Shown here piece by piece: positions 1 to 6,114 of a stretch of 13,794 bases of DNA (positions are counted from its first letter, which is position 1; each line of letters starts with the position of its first letter). The notes beneath the pieces are model-generated. The model ran no database searches and was not told where the DNA came from. It saw only the letters and a program-made list of their open reading frames with translations. The DNA is from CAYWJA01 sp964458485 (GTDB lineage Bacteria > Patescibacteriota > Gracilibacteria > UM-FILTER-43-11): positions 1 to 13,794 of the forward strand of contig CAYWJA010000039.1 in assembly GCA_964458485.1 (NCBI GenBank), written 5' to 3'. The translations under genes were made by a program, and so were the position numbers.

Positions 1-142
1 AGGAGTTGAGCTTGGCCCAAAGAAGACTAAGCACTATATCCAACTCAATCTTGTCTCATCCATTTATTTAAAAATGCAGGATGGGGATGATTTTAGTGAT
101 GAGCTTGAAAAAGCTGCAGCGATTCGAAAAAGTTTAGGATAA
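1..142 (+). CDS. C-terminal fragment of an unrecognised protein
   Basis: An open frame runs in from the left edge (first full codon at base 2) and stops at TAA 140-142. It gives about 46 residues that end in an acidic/basic helical stretch (DELEKAAAIRKSLG). I do not recognise the family; the visible part has a short hydrophobic/aromatic strand (YIQLNLVSSIYLKM) followed by a charged helix. The frame is supported by its lack of stops, sensible composition and position just upstream of aspC on the same strand. The last five codons and the stop codon lie inside a perfect 16-bp hairpin (121-155), so the end of the coding region doubles as a structured element. The gene begins outside the window. 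Confidence 0.6.
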   Translation, partial: GVELGPKKTKHYIQLNLVSSIYLKMQDGDDFSDELEKAAAIRKSLG

Positions 143-155
143 ACTTTTTCGAATC
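121..155 (+). terminator. Perfect 16-bp hairpin overlapping the stop codon
   Basis: GATTCGAAAAAGTTTA (121-136) and its exact reverse complement (140-155) flank a 3-base loop (gga). The TAA stop at 140-142 lies at the base of the loop. The stem is AT-rich with an internal T5, and only a weak T-rich stretch (tcttcattt) follows. A terminator for the upstream gene is the simplest reading, but the absence of a clear T tract leaves an mRNA-stability hairpin possible. Confidence 0.5.
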
Positions 156-158
156 TTC

Positions 159-293
159 ATTTAGCATTTCAGATTTCTGATTTTGCAATGTCATTCTTAC
201 ATTTAACATTTTACATTTACTAACTAGTTAGTTACTTGCTAAATGAAAAAGTGCTAAATATGAATGCGAAATCAGAAATGCGAAATCCTAAAT
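159..293. repeat. Long imperfect palindromic element upstream of aspC
   Basis: Arms 159-189 and 263-293 match as reverse complements at 26 of 31 positions. The centre holds a perfect 12-bp palindrome CTAACTAGTTAG at 220-231. Within the right arm, TGAATGCGAAATCAGAAAT (261-279) recurs inverted downstream of aspC at 1484-1502. The element fills nearly the whole spacer before aspC and probably includes its promoter. It could be a member of an intergenic palindromic (MITE- or REP-like) family or simply local hairpin sequence; no transposase is near. Confidence 0.6.
236..264 (+). promoter_or_regulatory. Possible aspC promoter
   Basis: TTGCTA at 236-241 and TATGAA at 259-264 are separated by 17 bases. 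The predicted start of transcription near 271 leaves a leader of about 31 bases before ATG 302. Each box matches consensus at only four of six positions and the region is AT-rich, so this is weak. Confidence 0.3.
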
Positions 294-301
294 AAATTAT
301 T

Positions 302-1465
302 ATGTTATCAAATCGTATCCAAAAACTAAAACCCTCCGCAACTTTGGCAATAAATGCCAAAGCTATTGAGCTTAAAAAACAAGGAGTTGATATTCTTAAA
401 TTCGGAACCGGTGAACCGGATTGTGACACCCCGGAAAATATCAAAAACGCTGCTAAGGCCGCAATGGATGCAGGATTTACCAAATATACTGCTGCAACAG
501 GTATTCCGGAGTTAAAGCAGGCTGTTTGCGATAAGTTAAAAAAGGAAAATAATATCGATTGCGAAATATCTAATGTTCTTGTTACCAATGGGGGAAAACA
601 AGCTCTTTTTAATTGTTTTATGGCAATTCTAGATCCTGGCGATGAGGTAATAGTACCATCTCCATATTGGGTTAGTTATGCGGATATGATAGCAGTGTGC
701 GACGGTGAATCCGTTTATGTAGATACACGACCTAATAATTTTAAATTGACTGCAAAAATGGTCGCATCTGCCATTACCCCAAAAACAAAGGCTCTTATAC
801 TCAACAGCCCAAGTAATCCAACAGGTGCAGTAATTGAACAAGATGAAATTGAAAAAATTGCGAAGCTCGCACTAGAGCATAATTTTTATGTAATATCCGA
901 CGAAGTTTATGAATATTTTTTATATGATGATAAAAAAATGTTCTCCATTGGCAGTATACCTGAGGTGAAAGATTTGGTGTTTATTGTGAATGCAGTATCT
1001 AAATCTTATTCCATGACAGGTTGGCGAATTGGCTATATAGCAGGGCCGGCTGATGTAATCAAGCCTATGGGAAGCTTGCAAAGTCATGCAACCTCCAACC
1101 CTTGCTCCATAGCACAAAAGGCGGCACTCGAAGCACTAACTGGTCCGCAAGATTCCATTAAAAAAATGGCAACACAATTTGCCGAACGCCGTGACTACGT
1201 TTATAAGGAATTAAGCCAAATTCCCGGATTTAAGCTCGAAAAACCTGAAGGTGCTTTTTATGCATTTATAGATGTATCTGCACATTTTAAAGATGGAATG
1301 AATGACAGTTTTGCTTTTACTGAATTTTTAATGGAAAAAGCCAAGGTTGCCGTGGTGCCCGGTGGTGCTTTTGGCAAAGAAGGGAACGACTATATCCGCT
1401 TTTCTTATGCTTCGTCGATGAAGGATATTGAGGAGGGAATAAAACGTATTAAAGAGGCGCTTTAA
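302..1465 (+). CDS. aspC: Aspartate aminotransferase, PLP-dependent class I (Thermus-type AspC)
   Basis: This is a cytosolic PLP enzyme that moves an amino group between aspartate and 2-oxoglutarate (giving oxaloacetate and glutamate), although related members also accept aromatic amino acids or prephenate. Its 387 residues are the normal full length for the fold-type I subgroup 1-gamma. Visible motifs are LSNRIQKLKPSAT at the N terminus, GEPDCDTPENI (37-47), PYW at 121-123, SPSNPTG (169-175), ISDEVYE with cofactor aspartate D200, the PLP lysine K234 in SKSYSMTGWRIGY, and the substrate-carboxylate arginine R366 in RFSYA. From memory it aligns almost end to end with the Thermus enzyme. ATG 302 starts the conserved N terminus, with no Shine-Dalgarno upstream. 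It stands alone between two related palindromic spacers and converges on the thioredoxin-fold gene. Exact amino-acid specificity cannot be read from the sequence. Confidence 0.93.
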   Translation: MLSNRIQKLKPSATLAINAKAIELKKQGVDILKFGTGEPDCDTPENIKNAAKAAMDAGFTKYTAATGIPELKQAVCDKLKKENNIDCEISNVLVTNGGKQALFNCFMAILDPGDEVIVPSPYWVSYADMIAVCDGESVYVDTRPNNFKLTAKMVASAITPKTKALILNSPSNPTGAVIEQDEIEKIAKLALEHNFYVISDEVYEYFLYDDKKMFSIGSIPEVKDLVFIVNAVSKSYSMTGWRIGYIAGPADVIKPMGSLQSHATSNPCSIAQKAALEALTGPQDSIKKMATQFAERRDYVYKELSQIPGFKLEKPEGAFYAFIDVSAHFKDGMNDSFAFTEFLMEKAKVAVVPGGAFGKEGNDYIRFSYASSMKDIEEGIKRIKEAL

Positions 1466-1469
1466 TACG

Positions 1470-1608
1470 ATTTTGCATTTTGTATTTCTGATTTCGCATT
1501 CACAATTGGTATTCACTCATTTGTCATTTAGCTAGCTAATTAGTTAGTCAATTACAAAATGCAAAATGGTACATGACAATGCGAAATATGAGATGCGAGA
1601 TGCGAAAT
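1470..1608. repeat. Second palindromic element, between aspC and the convergent gene
   Basis: A perfect 15-bp inverted repeat ATTTTGCATTTTGTA (1470-1484) / 1553-1567 encloses a second palindrome TAGCTAGCTA (1529-1538) followed by attagttag. The left part carries the inverted 19-mer also found at 261-279. The right end has three near-tandem ATGCGA(A/G)AT units (gcgaaat at 1581, gcgagat at 1595, gcgaaat at 1602). It lies between convergent genes, where it could act as a two-way terminator, although there is no strong T tract. Confidence 0.6.
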
Positions 1609-1622
1609 GGAGGCATAGCCGA

Positions 1623-2171
1623 CTACTTCCATTTTATAGAACACCCCATCGACGAATATTGTTCATCTGATACAGGATTACCAGATAACATTGCATCTAG
1701 GGCTTCTCTGAGGCCTTGTTTTTGTACGCCTCCTTCGTCTTGCCAATTATCATCCAACCGGCCATGGTAAGCGAGCTTGCGACCCTGATTAAATACATAA
1801 ATATCAGGTGTACATTGAGCCTGATAAGCCTTAGCAACCTCCTGCGATTCATCATGGAGATATACAAAATTTATACCATATTCCCCCACTACCTTTTGCA
1901 TATTCTCAAAAGAATCATCGGGGTAATTATCCGATTCATTAGAATTAATTCCAATAATTTGCACATCCTTCCCAGTGTAGTCAGATTGCAATTGTATCAG
2001 CCGATCCATAATAGCCTGTACATACGGGCAATGGTTACACATAAAAATGATTATCAACGCTTTTTTGTCCGCAAAATCAGACGGTGAATAATTCTTACCA
2101 TCAGTTGCAGGAAGATTGAAATCTATAATGTCGCTGCCCATTGGAAGCTGGAGAGATTTTAAAAGTGTCAT
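1623..2171 (-). CDS. Thioredoxin-fold (AhpC/TSA-like) thiol-disulfide protein
   Basis: A 182-residue single-domain protein of the peroxiredoxin/ResA-like thioredoxin superfamily, probably acting in thiol-disulfide exchange or peroxide detoxification in the cytoplasm. It has no signal peptide or membrane segment. The N-terminal part (GSDIIDFNLPATDGKNYS, 12-29) is the usual AhpC/TSA opening. The active-site CNHCPY motif has C45 and C48. The cis-proline loop is CTPDIYVF (P122), and the C terminus has a further cysteine (GCSIKWK, C177). This layout, with CNHCPYVQ and a DNWQDEGGVQ segment, matches a widespread bacterial family annotated only as thioredoxin family protein. The first ATG at 2169-2171 gives the normal N terminus. 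The gene is monocistronic and convergent with aspC; a palindromic element (2180-2315) sits directly upstream. Its reductant and substrate are unknown. Confidence 0.85.
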   Translation of the reverse strand: MTLLKSLQLPMGSDIIDFNLPATDGKNYSPSDFADKKALIIIFMCNHCPYVQAIMDRLIQLQSDYTGKDVQIIGINSNESDNYPDDSFENMQKVVGEYGINFVYLHDESQEVAKAYQAQCTPDIYVFNQGRKLAYHGRLDDNWQDEGGVQKQGLREALDAMLSGNPVSDEQYSSMGCSIKWK

Positions 2172-2179
2172 GATTTTAA

Positions 2180-2315
2180 ATTTCTAATTGCTCTAATTAA
2201 CCTAATTGCTCTAAACAAATTCCAAATTCTAATTTCTAAAATTTTATTATTTGTTTATTGGGTTTTGGGCTATTTTTAGGTCAATTAGAAATTAGGTTAA
2301 TTAGGTCAATTTATT
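2180..2315. repeat. Third AT-rich palindromic element with internal direct repeats
   Basis: A perfect 15-bp inverted repeat, CTAATTAACCTAATT (2193-2207) and AATTAGGTTAATTAG (2290-2304), sits within longer imperfect arms. Each arm is built from repeating ctaatt / gctctaatt / ggtcaatt words. It fills the spacer upstream of the minus-strand thioredoxin-fold gene. It shares base style and position with the elements around aspC but not their 19-mer. Confidence 0.55.
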
Positions 2316-2349
2316 AAAAACTAAAAGATAAATTTTTTAAATCGTCATT

Positions 2350-2391
2350 AAAAATAATCCAATTTGAGTATAACATTTTGGATTATTTTTT
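2350..2391 (-). terminator. Intrinsic terminator, symmetric
   Basis: A 13-bp stem (2350-2362 with 2378-2390; core TAATCCAA/TTGGATTA) closes a 15-base loop and is flanked by A runs on one side and T runs on the other, so it reads as a terminator from either strand. It lies 24 bases past the stop of the 198-residue minus-strand gene and is most simply that gene's terminator. Confidence 0.7.
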
Positions 2392-2414
2392 GAAGTGAAT
2401 GATTGTTTAGTCTA

Positions 2415-3011
2415 CTAGTTTGGCAATTGTTCTTGTTGTCCAGATGTATTTTGTTGTCTTGTAGCAGCATCTGTTTTTACTGCATCGATTTGTTTAACAA
2501 TACCTTCAATTTTATTAAATTCACCCATACACTCAGGCGCAAGAACCATTAATACGACCTTAGCAACTTTTAGCATCCTTTTAAATTTCTTATGATCGCT
2601 TTGTATATCAGCAGCAATAACTGCTTGTGGTTTTGATGCAGGTGCAGGAAATAGATTTAATTGCACGAGCGATCTGGTGGCAGGCGCAACTTGACTTCCA
2701 AACATTTTTAATTTTTTAGCATCATAACCAAATATATCTCTTATCTTATTTATAAGTGGTGATATTTTAGTTGATATGCCTTGTTCACCTCTGTCATATA
2801 AGGTTGTTTTATCTTCTTCGGATAATTTATTCCAGAATCCATCTACTGCTTTTGATTGCCATTGTGGATGATTACGTAATTTATCAATTGCATTTTCTAA
2901 TTTTCCTTGCAATGATTCACTGTTTTGTAATTTATCAAGATTCATAGGAATATTTCCTGTAGAAGGTAGCTCTTGTGATTGAGGCTCTTCTGGGTATGAT
3001 TCTAGTGACAT
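2415..3011 (-). CDS. Hypothetical protein, 198 residues, no recognised domain
   Basis: I do not recognise this protein. It has a low-complexity acidic, Pro/Gln/Ser-rich N terminus (1-25), a helical charged middle (LDKLQN to KIRDIFGYDAKKLKMFG, about 25-105), an Ala/Pro linker (FPAPASKP, 121-128), a basic then hydrophobic stretch (KKFKRMLKVAKVVLMVLAPE, 141-160) and a Gln-rich polar tail. The hydrophobic stretch is short and probably amphipathic rather than a true membrane span. There is no signal peptide. The frame is believable because it has a clear promoter (TTGAGA, 17 bases, TATAAT) about 20 bases before ATG 3009-3011 and a strong terminator after the stop. Disordered ends around a helical core suggest a protein-interaction role, which is only an inference. 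It is monocistronic. Confidence 0.75.
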   Translation of the reverse strand: MSLESYPEEPQSQELPSTGNIPMNLDKLQNSESLQGKLENAIDKLRNHPQWQSKAVDGFWNKLSEEDKTTLYDRGEQGISTKISPLINKIRDIFGYDAKKLKMFGSQVAPATRSLVQLNLFPAPASKPQAVIAADIQSDHKKFKRMLKVAKVVLMVLAPECMGEFNKIEGIVKQIDAVKTDAATRQQNTSGQQEQLPN

Positions 3012-3039
3012 AATATTGATTGTTAATAATTATCCTTTA

Positions 3040-3080
3040 ATTATATCATAAATAGTCTCAAGTCTCAAGTGCAAGTCTCA
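3040..3080 (-). promoter_or_regulatory. Promoter of the 198-residue gene with tandem TGAGACT heptamers
   Basis: Read on the minus strand, TTGAGA (3068-3063), a 17-base spacer and TATAAT (3045-3040) give a near-consensus promoter with transcription starting near 3033 and a leader of about 21 bases. The plus-strand heptamer AGTCTCA occurs at 3054-3060, 3061-3067 and 3074-3080, so the -35 box is part of a directly repeated unit. The copies could bind a regulator or be simple slippage repeats. Confidence 0.6.
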
Positions 3081-3168
3081 AAATACACCAAAAAAGATGG
3101 GGTTCCCACAGGATGCGAGACAGGGAGAAAGGTGGGGGTCTTTCGTGGGGAGAGGAAAAATTTACGTA

Positions 3169-3204
3169 AGTTACAATTTTGATGTTTACATCAAAATAGT
3201 AACT
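3169..3204. repeat. 16-bp palindrome over the tRNA-Ala promoter
   Basis: AGTTAC, a mismatched A, and ATTTTGATG (3169-3184) are mirrored after a 4-base centre (ttta) by CATCAAAAT, A, GTAACT (3189-3204). It is the best-formed inverted repeat in this spacer and overlaps the predicted -35 box of the tRNA promoter, as an operator would. As RNA it would lie upstream of the predicted start of transcription. Confidence 0.6.
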
Positions 3205-3214
3205 GAAGTACAAT
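3185..3214 (+). promoter_or_regulatory. Probable tRNA-Ala promoter
   Basis: TTTACA (3185-3190), an 18-base spacer and TACAAT (3209-3214) place the start of transcription near 3221, three bases before the tRNA. Each box matches consensus at five of six positions. Confidence 0.5.
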
Positions 3215-3223
3215 TCCGAAGAA

Positions 3224-3300
3224 GGGGATGTAGCTCAGTTGGCTAGAGCACTTGCATGGCATGCAAGGGGTCAGGGGTTCAAGTCCCCTCATCTCCACCA
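3224..3300 (+). tRNA. tRNA-Ala (anticodon GGC)
   Basis: A complete cloverleaf of 77 bases. The acceptor stem is GGGGATG/CATCTCC with the G3:U70 wobble pair that marks alanine tRNAs. The D stem is GCTC/GAGC, the anticodon stem CTTGC/GCAAG with loop ATGGCAT and anticodon GGC at 3258-3260, and the T arm AGGGG TTCAAGT CCCCT. The 3' CCA (3298-3300) is encoded. It reads GCC/GCU codons. The convergent 94-residue gene ends four bases downstream, so the two transcripts meet tail to tail. Confidence 0.97.
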
Positions 3301-3304
3301 ATAA

Positions 3305-3589
3305 TTATGTCTGTGGATTATCCCAAAAATCATTAGCAGTATTATCTAGTGGTACAGAAGGTGTTTTATTTGGAGATGTTTTTTCTGGTGTATATGGAAT
3401 GGTGTTTTCATTCAATATTTCAATCAGGTAACTTTCAATGCGTTTTTTATGTTTATCCAAATTCAGTCTGGGAATAATGCCAAATACTATAGCTATAATT
3501 ATAGAAACGACCAGTAGTTTTTTAGCCCATGCGGGATACTGCGTAGGTCCTACATCTATTCTTTTATATTTTGTGATTGGTTTTTTCAT
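3305..3589 (-). CDS. Small single-span membrane protein
   Basis: A 94-residue protein I do not recognise. It has a basic N terminus (MKKPITKYKR), one hydrophobic span at about 24-41 (KLLVVSIIIAIVFGIIP) followed by a positive patch (DKHKKR), then a Pro/Thr/Asn-rich polar tail. The span fits a membrane anchor, and the charge pattern does not settle its orientation. ATG 3587-3589 lies 11 bases after the stop of the methyltransferase gene, so the two are very likely co-transcribed, and this protein may act with the methyltransferase at the membrane. No Shine-Dalgarno is visible. Its stop is four bases from the tRNA-Ala end. Function is unknown. Confidence 0.7.
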   Translation of the reverse strand: MKKPITKYKRIDVGPTQYPAWAKKLLVVSIIIAIVFGIIPRLNLDKHKKRIESYLIEILNENTIPYTPEKTSPNKTPSVPLDNTANDFWDNPQT

Positions 3590-3600
3590 GCAGAATAAGG

Positions 3601-4170
3601 TTAAACTTTATATAAATAAACAGCTTCCTCTTTTTTTAATGGTTTTACTTCATGTATCTGAAAAGCATTAGAAACAACACGAGTGCCGGGTTTTAAATGT
3701 GGCCATATTTCTTTATAAAATTGTTTCATTGCTTTTGGGAGCAGATAACAAAAAATTACATCAGCATCTTTATATTTCTGCTTCCATATATTTCCATATC
3801 TTATTTGTGCATTCTTATAACCTAAAAGTTGTCGGATTTTGCCAAATAAATAAAGAGGAATATTTAATTCATATCCAATTGCTTTTTTTGCAAATTTAGC
3901 AGCATTAAAAACCAGTCTGCCATCACCGCAGCCAAGGTCATACACAACGTCAGTTTTTTTTATATTGGCTAAATCCATCATCGCTTTATGCCGTTTTTTG
4001 CTTGATGGCACGTATGGTCCGCTTATAACTGCAGCGTAAAAACCAGGTATTAATAAAAGGAATATTCCAAATACAATAAAACGAGGATCAATATTGTTTA
4101 TTCCAAATGCATAAAAAATAGCGATTAGCGTAAAGCCTGAGAGTAGTAGGAAAATTGCACCTTCGGCCAT
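3601..4170 (-). CDS. Membrane-anchored class I SAM-dependent methyltransferase
   Basis: A 189-residue protein with two hydrophobic segments at the N terminus (about 4-22 and 31-50), which should anchor it as a hairpin in the membrane. A compact Rossmann methyltransferase domain follows from about 62. Motif I is VVYDLGCGDGRL (75-86), the acidic ribose-binding residue is E101 in IGYELN, GNIWKQ (126-131) follows, and motif IV is ADVIFCYLLP (136-145). The strand near GTRVVSNAF ends the fold. This resembles the short bacterial methyltransferases with a DOT1/Class I-like core that are found next to membrane helices in many small genomes. The substrate cannot be told. The ATG at 4168-4170 has a TATAAT 18 bases before it. 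The gene leads a probable two-gene unit with the small membrane protein. Confidence 0.82.
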   Translation of the reverse strand: MAEGAIFLLLSGFTLIAIFYAFGINNIDPRFIVFGIFLLLIPGFYAAVISGPYVPSSKKRHKAMMDLANIKKTDVVYDLGCGDGRLVFNAAKFAKKAIGYELNIPLYLFGKIRQLLGYKNAQIRYGNIWKQKYKDADVIFCYLLPKAMKQFYKEIWPHLKPGTRVVSNAFQIHEVKPLKKEEAVYLYKV

Positions 4171-4187
4171 AGCAAATTAGTTAATAT

Positions 4188-4217
4188 ATTATAATAAATT
4201 AATACAAAATACTCCAA
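4188..4217 (-). promoter_or_regulatory. Probable methyltransferase promoter
   Basis: On the minus strand, TTGGAG (4217-4212), an 18-base spacer and a consensus TATAAT (4193-4188) put the start near 4181, about 11 bases before ATG 4170. The -35 box is weak. AT-rich sequence makes chance matches common. Confidence 0.4.
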
Positions 4218-4338
4218 AAATTATTCAATAAATAGAATAGCATAATTGATTTTTTAGAGTAACTATAAATTATATATAATTCGTTTCTGGCTCATAGGTA
4301 CATCTATAATGCAAATTGGTATAAGCTATTCATATATT

Positions 4339-4710
4339 CTACAGCTTTCGTTCCATAGCTTTTCTTATCTCCGTTATGGCTCCAAAATGTCGCATGGTAC
4401 GCGTTACAATATCACCTGCTTCATCAACTACTTCATAACTTCTGCCAGAATGTCTGTTTAGTCGACTTTTCCAGATTTCAAATCCTCCTTCAGCATCTTC
4501 AATCTTTCTTCTGGGATCCCATTCGCGTTCATGCCTTTTAGGATCATAATCAGGAGCTTTTCTTAGTGAACATTTTAATGCACAAATTGCCTTGCGGACT
4601 CCTTTGGGAAGTTCAGTATACCCAGCATTAACACTCAACTCTGCAATTTTTTCACTAATCTCATCAGCAGTCTTTTTTCCATGTGCTCTAAGTTTCTTTT
4701 TATAATTCAT
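4339..4710 (-). CDS. Hypothetical small charged protein, about 123 residues
   Basis: I do not recognise this protein. From ATG 4708-4710 it gives 123 residues, rich in Lys, Arg and Glu: MNYKKKLRAHGKK, then a helix (DEISEKIAELSV), two cysteines (CALKC, near 43-47), a polar DYDPKRHEREWDPRRK stretch, and a C-terminal EVVDEAGDIVTRTMRHFG followed by a basic helix. There is no membrane segment or signal peptide. The frame could open at TTG 4767, adding 19 residues (MTIFVIFLYPEILNNQSKL). That TTG is part of a good -35 box and the extension looks like AT-rich spacer, so I chose the ATG. It follows the symporter gene on the same strand, 74 bases after its stop. Its basic, helical character would suit nucleic-acid or protein binding, but nothing fixes a function. 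Confidence 0.65.
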   Translation of the reverse strand: MNYKKKLRAHGKKTADEISEKIAELSVNAGYTELPKGVRKAICALKCSLRKAPDYDPKRHEREWDPRRKIEDAEGGFEIWKSRLNRHSGRSYEVVDEAGDIVTRTMRHFGAITEIRKAMERKL

Positions 4711-4739
4711 AAGTTTTGATTGATTATTTAAGATTTCAG

Positions 4740-4767
4740 GATATAGGAATATAACAAAAATAGTCAA
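4740..4767 (-). promoter_or_regulatory. Possible promoter of the 123-residue gene
   Basis: On the minus strand, TTGACT (4767-4762), 16 bases and TATATC (4745-4740) predict transcription from near 4735 and a leader of about 25 bases before ATG 4710. This supports the ATG over the upstream TTG start. Confidence 0.4.
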
Positions 4768-4784
4768 TTAATATTATTTGGAAA

Positions 4785-6101
4785 TTAATTTTTATTAAGT
4801 ACCACACTTGCCGTCAAATCACCTGTTACATTCAAAGAAGTTCTGAACATATCCAAAATTCTATCAACTCCGATAATTAAAATCATACCGCTTGTTGGTA
4901 TACCCATATTTTCAGCAATTGTAGCCAGTACTATTACACTAACTCCAGGAGTGCCAGGTGCACCAATAGCAGATGCAACAAGGGTTATTATTACTAAAAT
5001 CAATTGCCCAAGTGCCAACTCAACGCCTGCCATTTGAGCTAAAAATATTAGTGCTATAGCCTGGTAAAGTGCAGTTCCAGCCATATTCATAGTTGTTGCA
5101 ACAGGCATAACCAATTCTGCAGTGGCAGTATCCACATCAAGCTCCTCCTCTGCAGTATGAATAGAAAGCGGCATTACCGCAGCTGAACTCGACGTCGAAA
5201 ATGCCAGTAGCTGTACTTTGGATATTTTTTTTGCAAATTCTATCAGATTAATCCTTCTGGATATCAGCACTATTAAATAATAAATAACCAGAAGTGCAGC
5301 AAGCCCAAGAAGTACGGTAATTATATAAATCGACATTCCAAACAAAGTTTTAATTCCTACATAAGAAGCAGTTTTTGCGATTAGTCCAAATACAGCCCAT
5401 GGGGCTAAAAACATAGCCCATTTTACAATTGTCATGCTGATCCGCAAAACCCCATCCAGGAGCTTAAGCACAGGAGACATCCTTCTGTTGGGCAACGTGG
5501 CCATTGCTATGCCAATTATTATAGAAAATATAACAATCCCAAGCATTTCAGAATTTAATATCGCATTTAGAGGATTGGTGGGTATTAAACCTGTAATCAT
5601 AGATGGAATACTTGTTACCAAGTCATCCTTTTTTAGTGATATATCTGATGTTGCAACAGGTACAGTTTTTGACGTGGTTATATTTGTTGTATGCCCATTT
5701 AGATCCACATAAGACCCAGGCTTTAACCAAGATGCTAAAAATATACCAATTACAATAGCCAGAATGGTCGTTATAAGAATATATACGATTAGTTTAATCC
5801 CGGTTGATCGCAATTTTTGTAAATCATGACGTGCCCCAATACCCCTAATAACAGATGCGATAACGAGTGGTATTATTATCATTTTTATAAGTCGCAAAAA
5901 TATATAACCGGGTATAGCCAGCCATTCCACAATTACTGCGCTTTTTTCTTTTGAAACAAACCCATAATCAGGCCCAAGAAGTAATCCTACAGTCAAACCT
6001 ACAAAAAGCCCAATAAGCACCTGAAGCCAAAGTCTTCCGTGAACTAATATTTCTAACTTATGTGATAGATTCCGTATAGGATTTAAAGGGTTTAGCCACA
6101 T
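4785..6101 (-). CDS. Dicarboxylate/amino acid:cation symporter (SLC1/DAACS, GltP/DctA family)
   Basis: A 438-residue inner-membrane carrier of the glutamate/dicarboxylate transporter family, importing an acidic amino acid or C4-dicarboxylate with Na+ or H+. The first membrane helices start at about 24. The re-entrant and binding elements are all visible: Ser-rich HP1 FSTSSSAAVMP (301-311), TM7 NMAGTALYQ (339-347), HP2 GAPGTPG (380-386) and TM8 DRILDMFRTSLNVTGD (413-428). Spacing to the archaeal GltPh residues is exact: D413, D417, R420, T421, N424 and D428 match D390, D394, R397, T398, N401 and D405. R420 is retained, which fits an acidic substrate. The TM7 motif is NMAGT rather than NMDGT, so the aspartate that helps coordinate one Na+ is alanine, and the coupling ion may differ. 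It is divergent from the ZIP gene and has no Shine-Dalgarno. Confidence 0.92.
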   Translation of the reverse strand: MWLNPLNPIRNLSHKLEILVHGRLWLQVLIGLFVGLTVGLLLGPDYGFVSKEKSAVIVEWLAIPGYIFLRLIKMIIIPLVIASVIRGIGARHDLQKLRSTGIKLIVYILITTILAIVIGIFLASWLKPGSYVDLNGHTTNITTSKTVPVATSDISLKKDDLVTSIPSMITGLIPTNPLNAILNSEMLGIVIFSIIIGIAMATLPNRRMSPVLKLLDGVLRISMTIVKWAMFLAPWAVFGLIAKTASYVGIKTLFGMSIYIITVLLGLAALLVIYYLIVLISRRINLIEFAKKISKVQLLAFSTSSSAAVMPLSIHTAEEELDVDTATAELVMPVATTMNMAGTALYQAIALIFLAQMAGVELALGQLILVIITLVASAIGAPGTPGVSVIVLATIAENMGIPTSGMILIIGVDRILDMFRTSLNVTGDLTASVVLNKN

Positions 6102-6114
6102 TGGATTAATTTTT

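Noticed and set aside
1578..1608. Short CRISPR array from the gcgaaat/gcgagat repeats
   Set aside because: The units are about 7-10 bases with no regular spacer length, and no cas gene is nearby.
4711..4767. TTG start that would lengthen the 123-residue gene by 19 residues
   Set aside because: The TTG is part of a plausible -35 box, and the extra residues look like translated AT-rich spacer.
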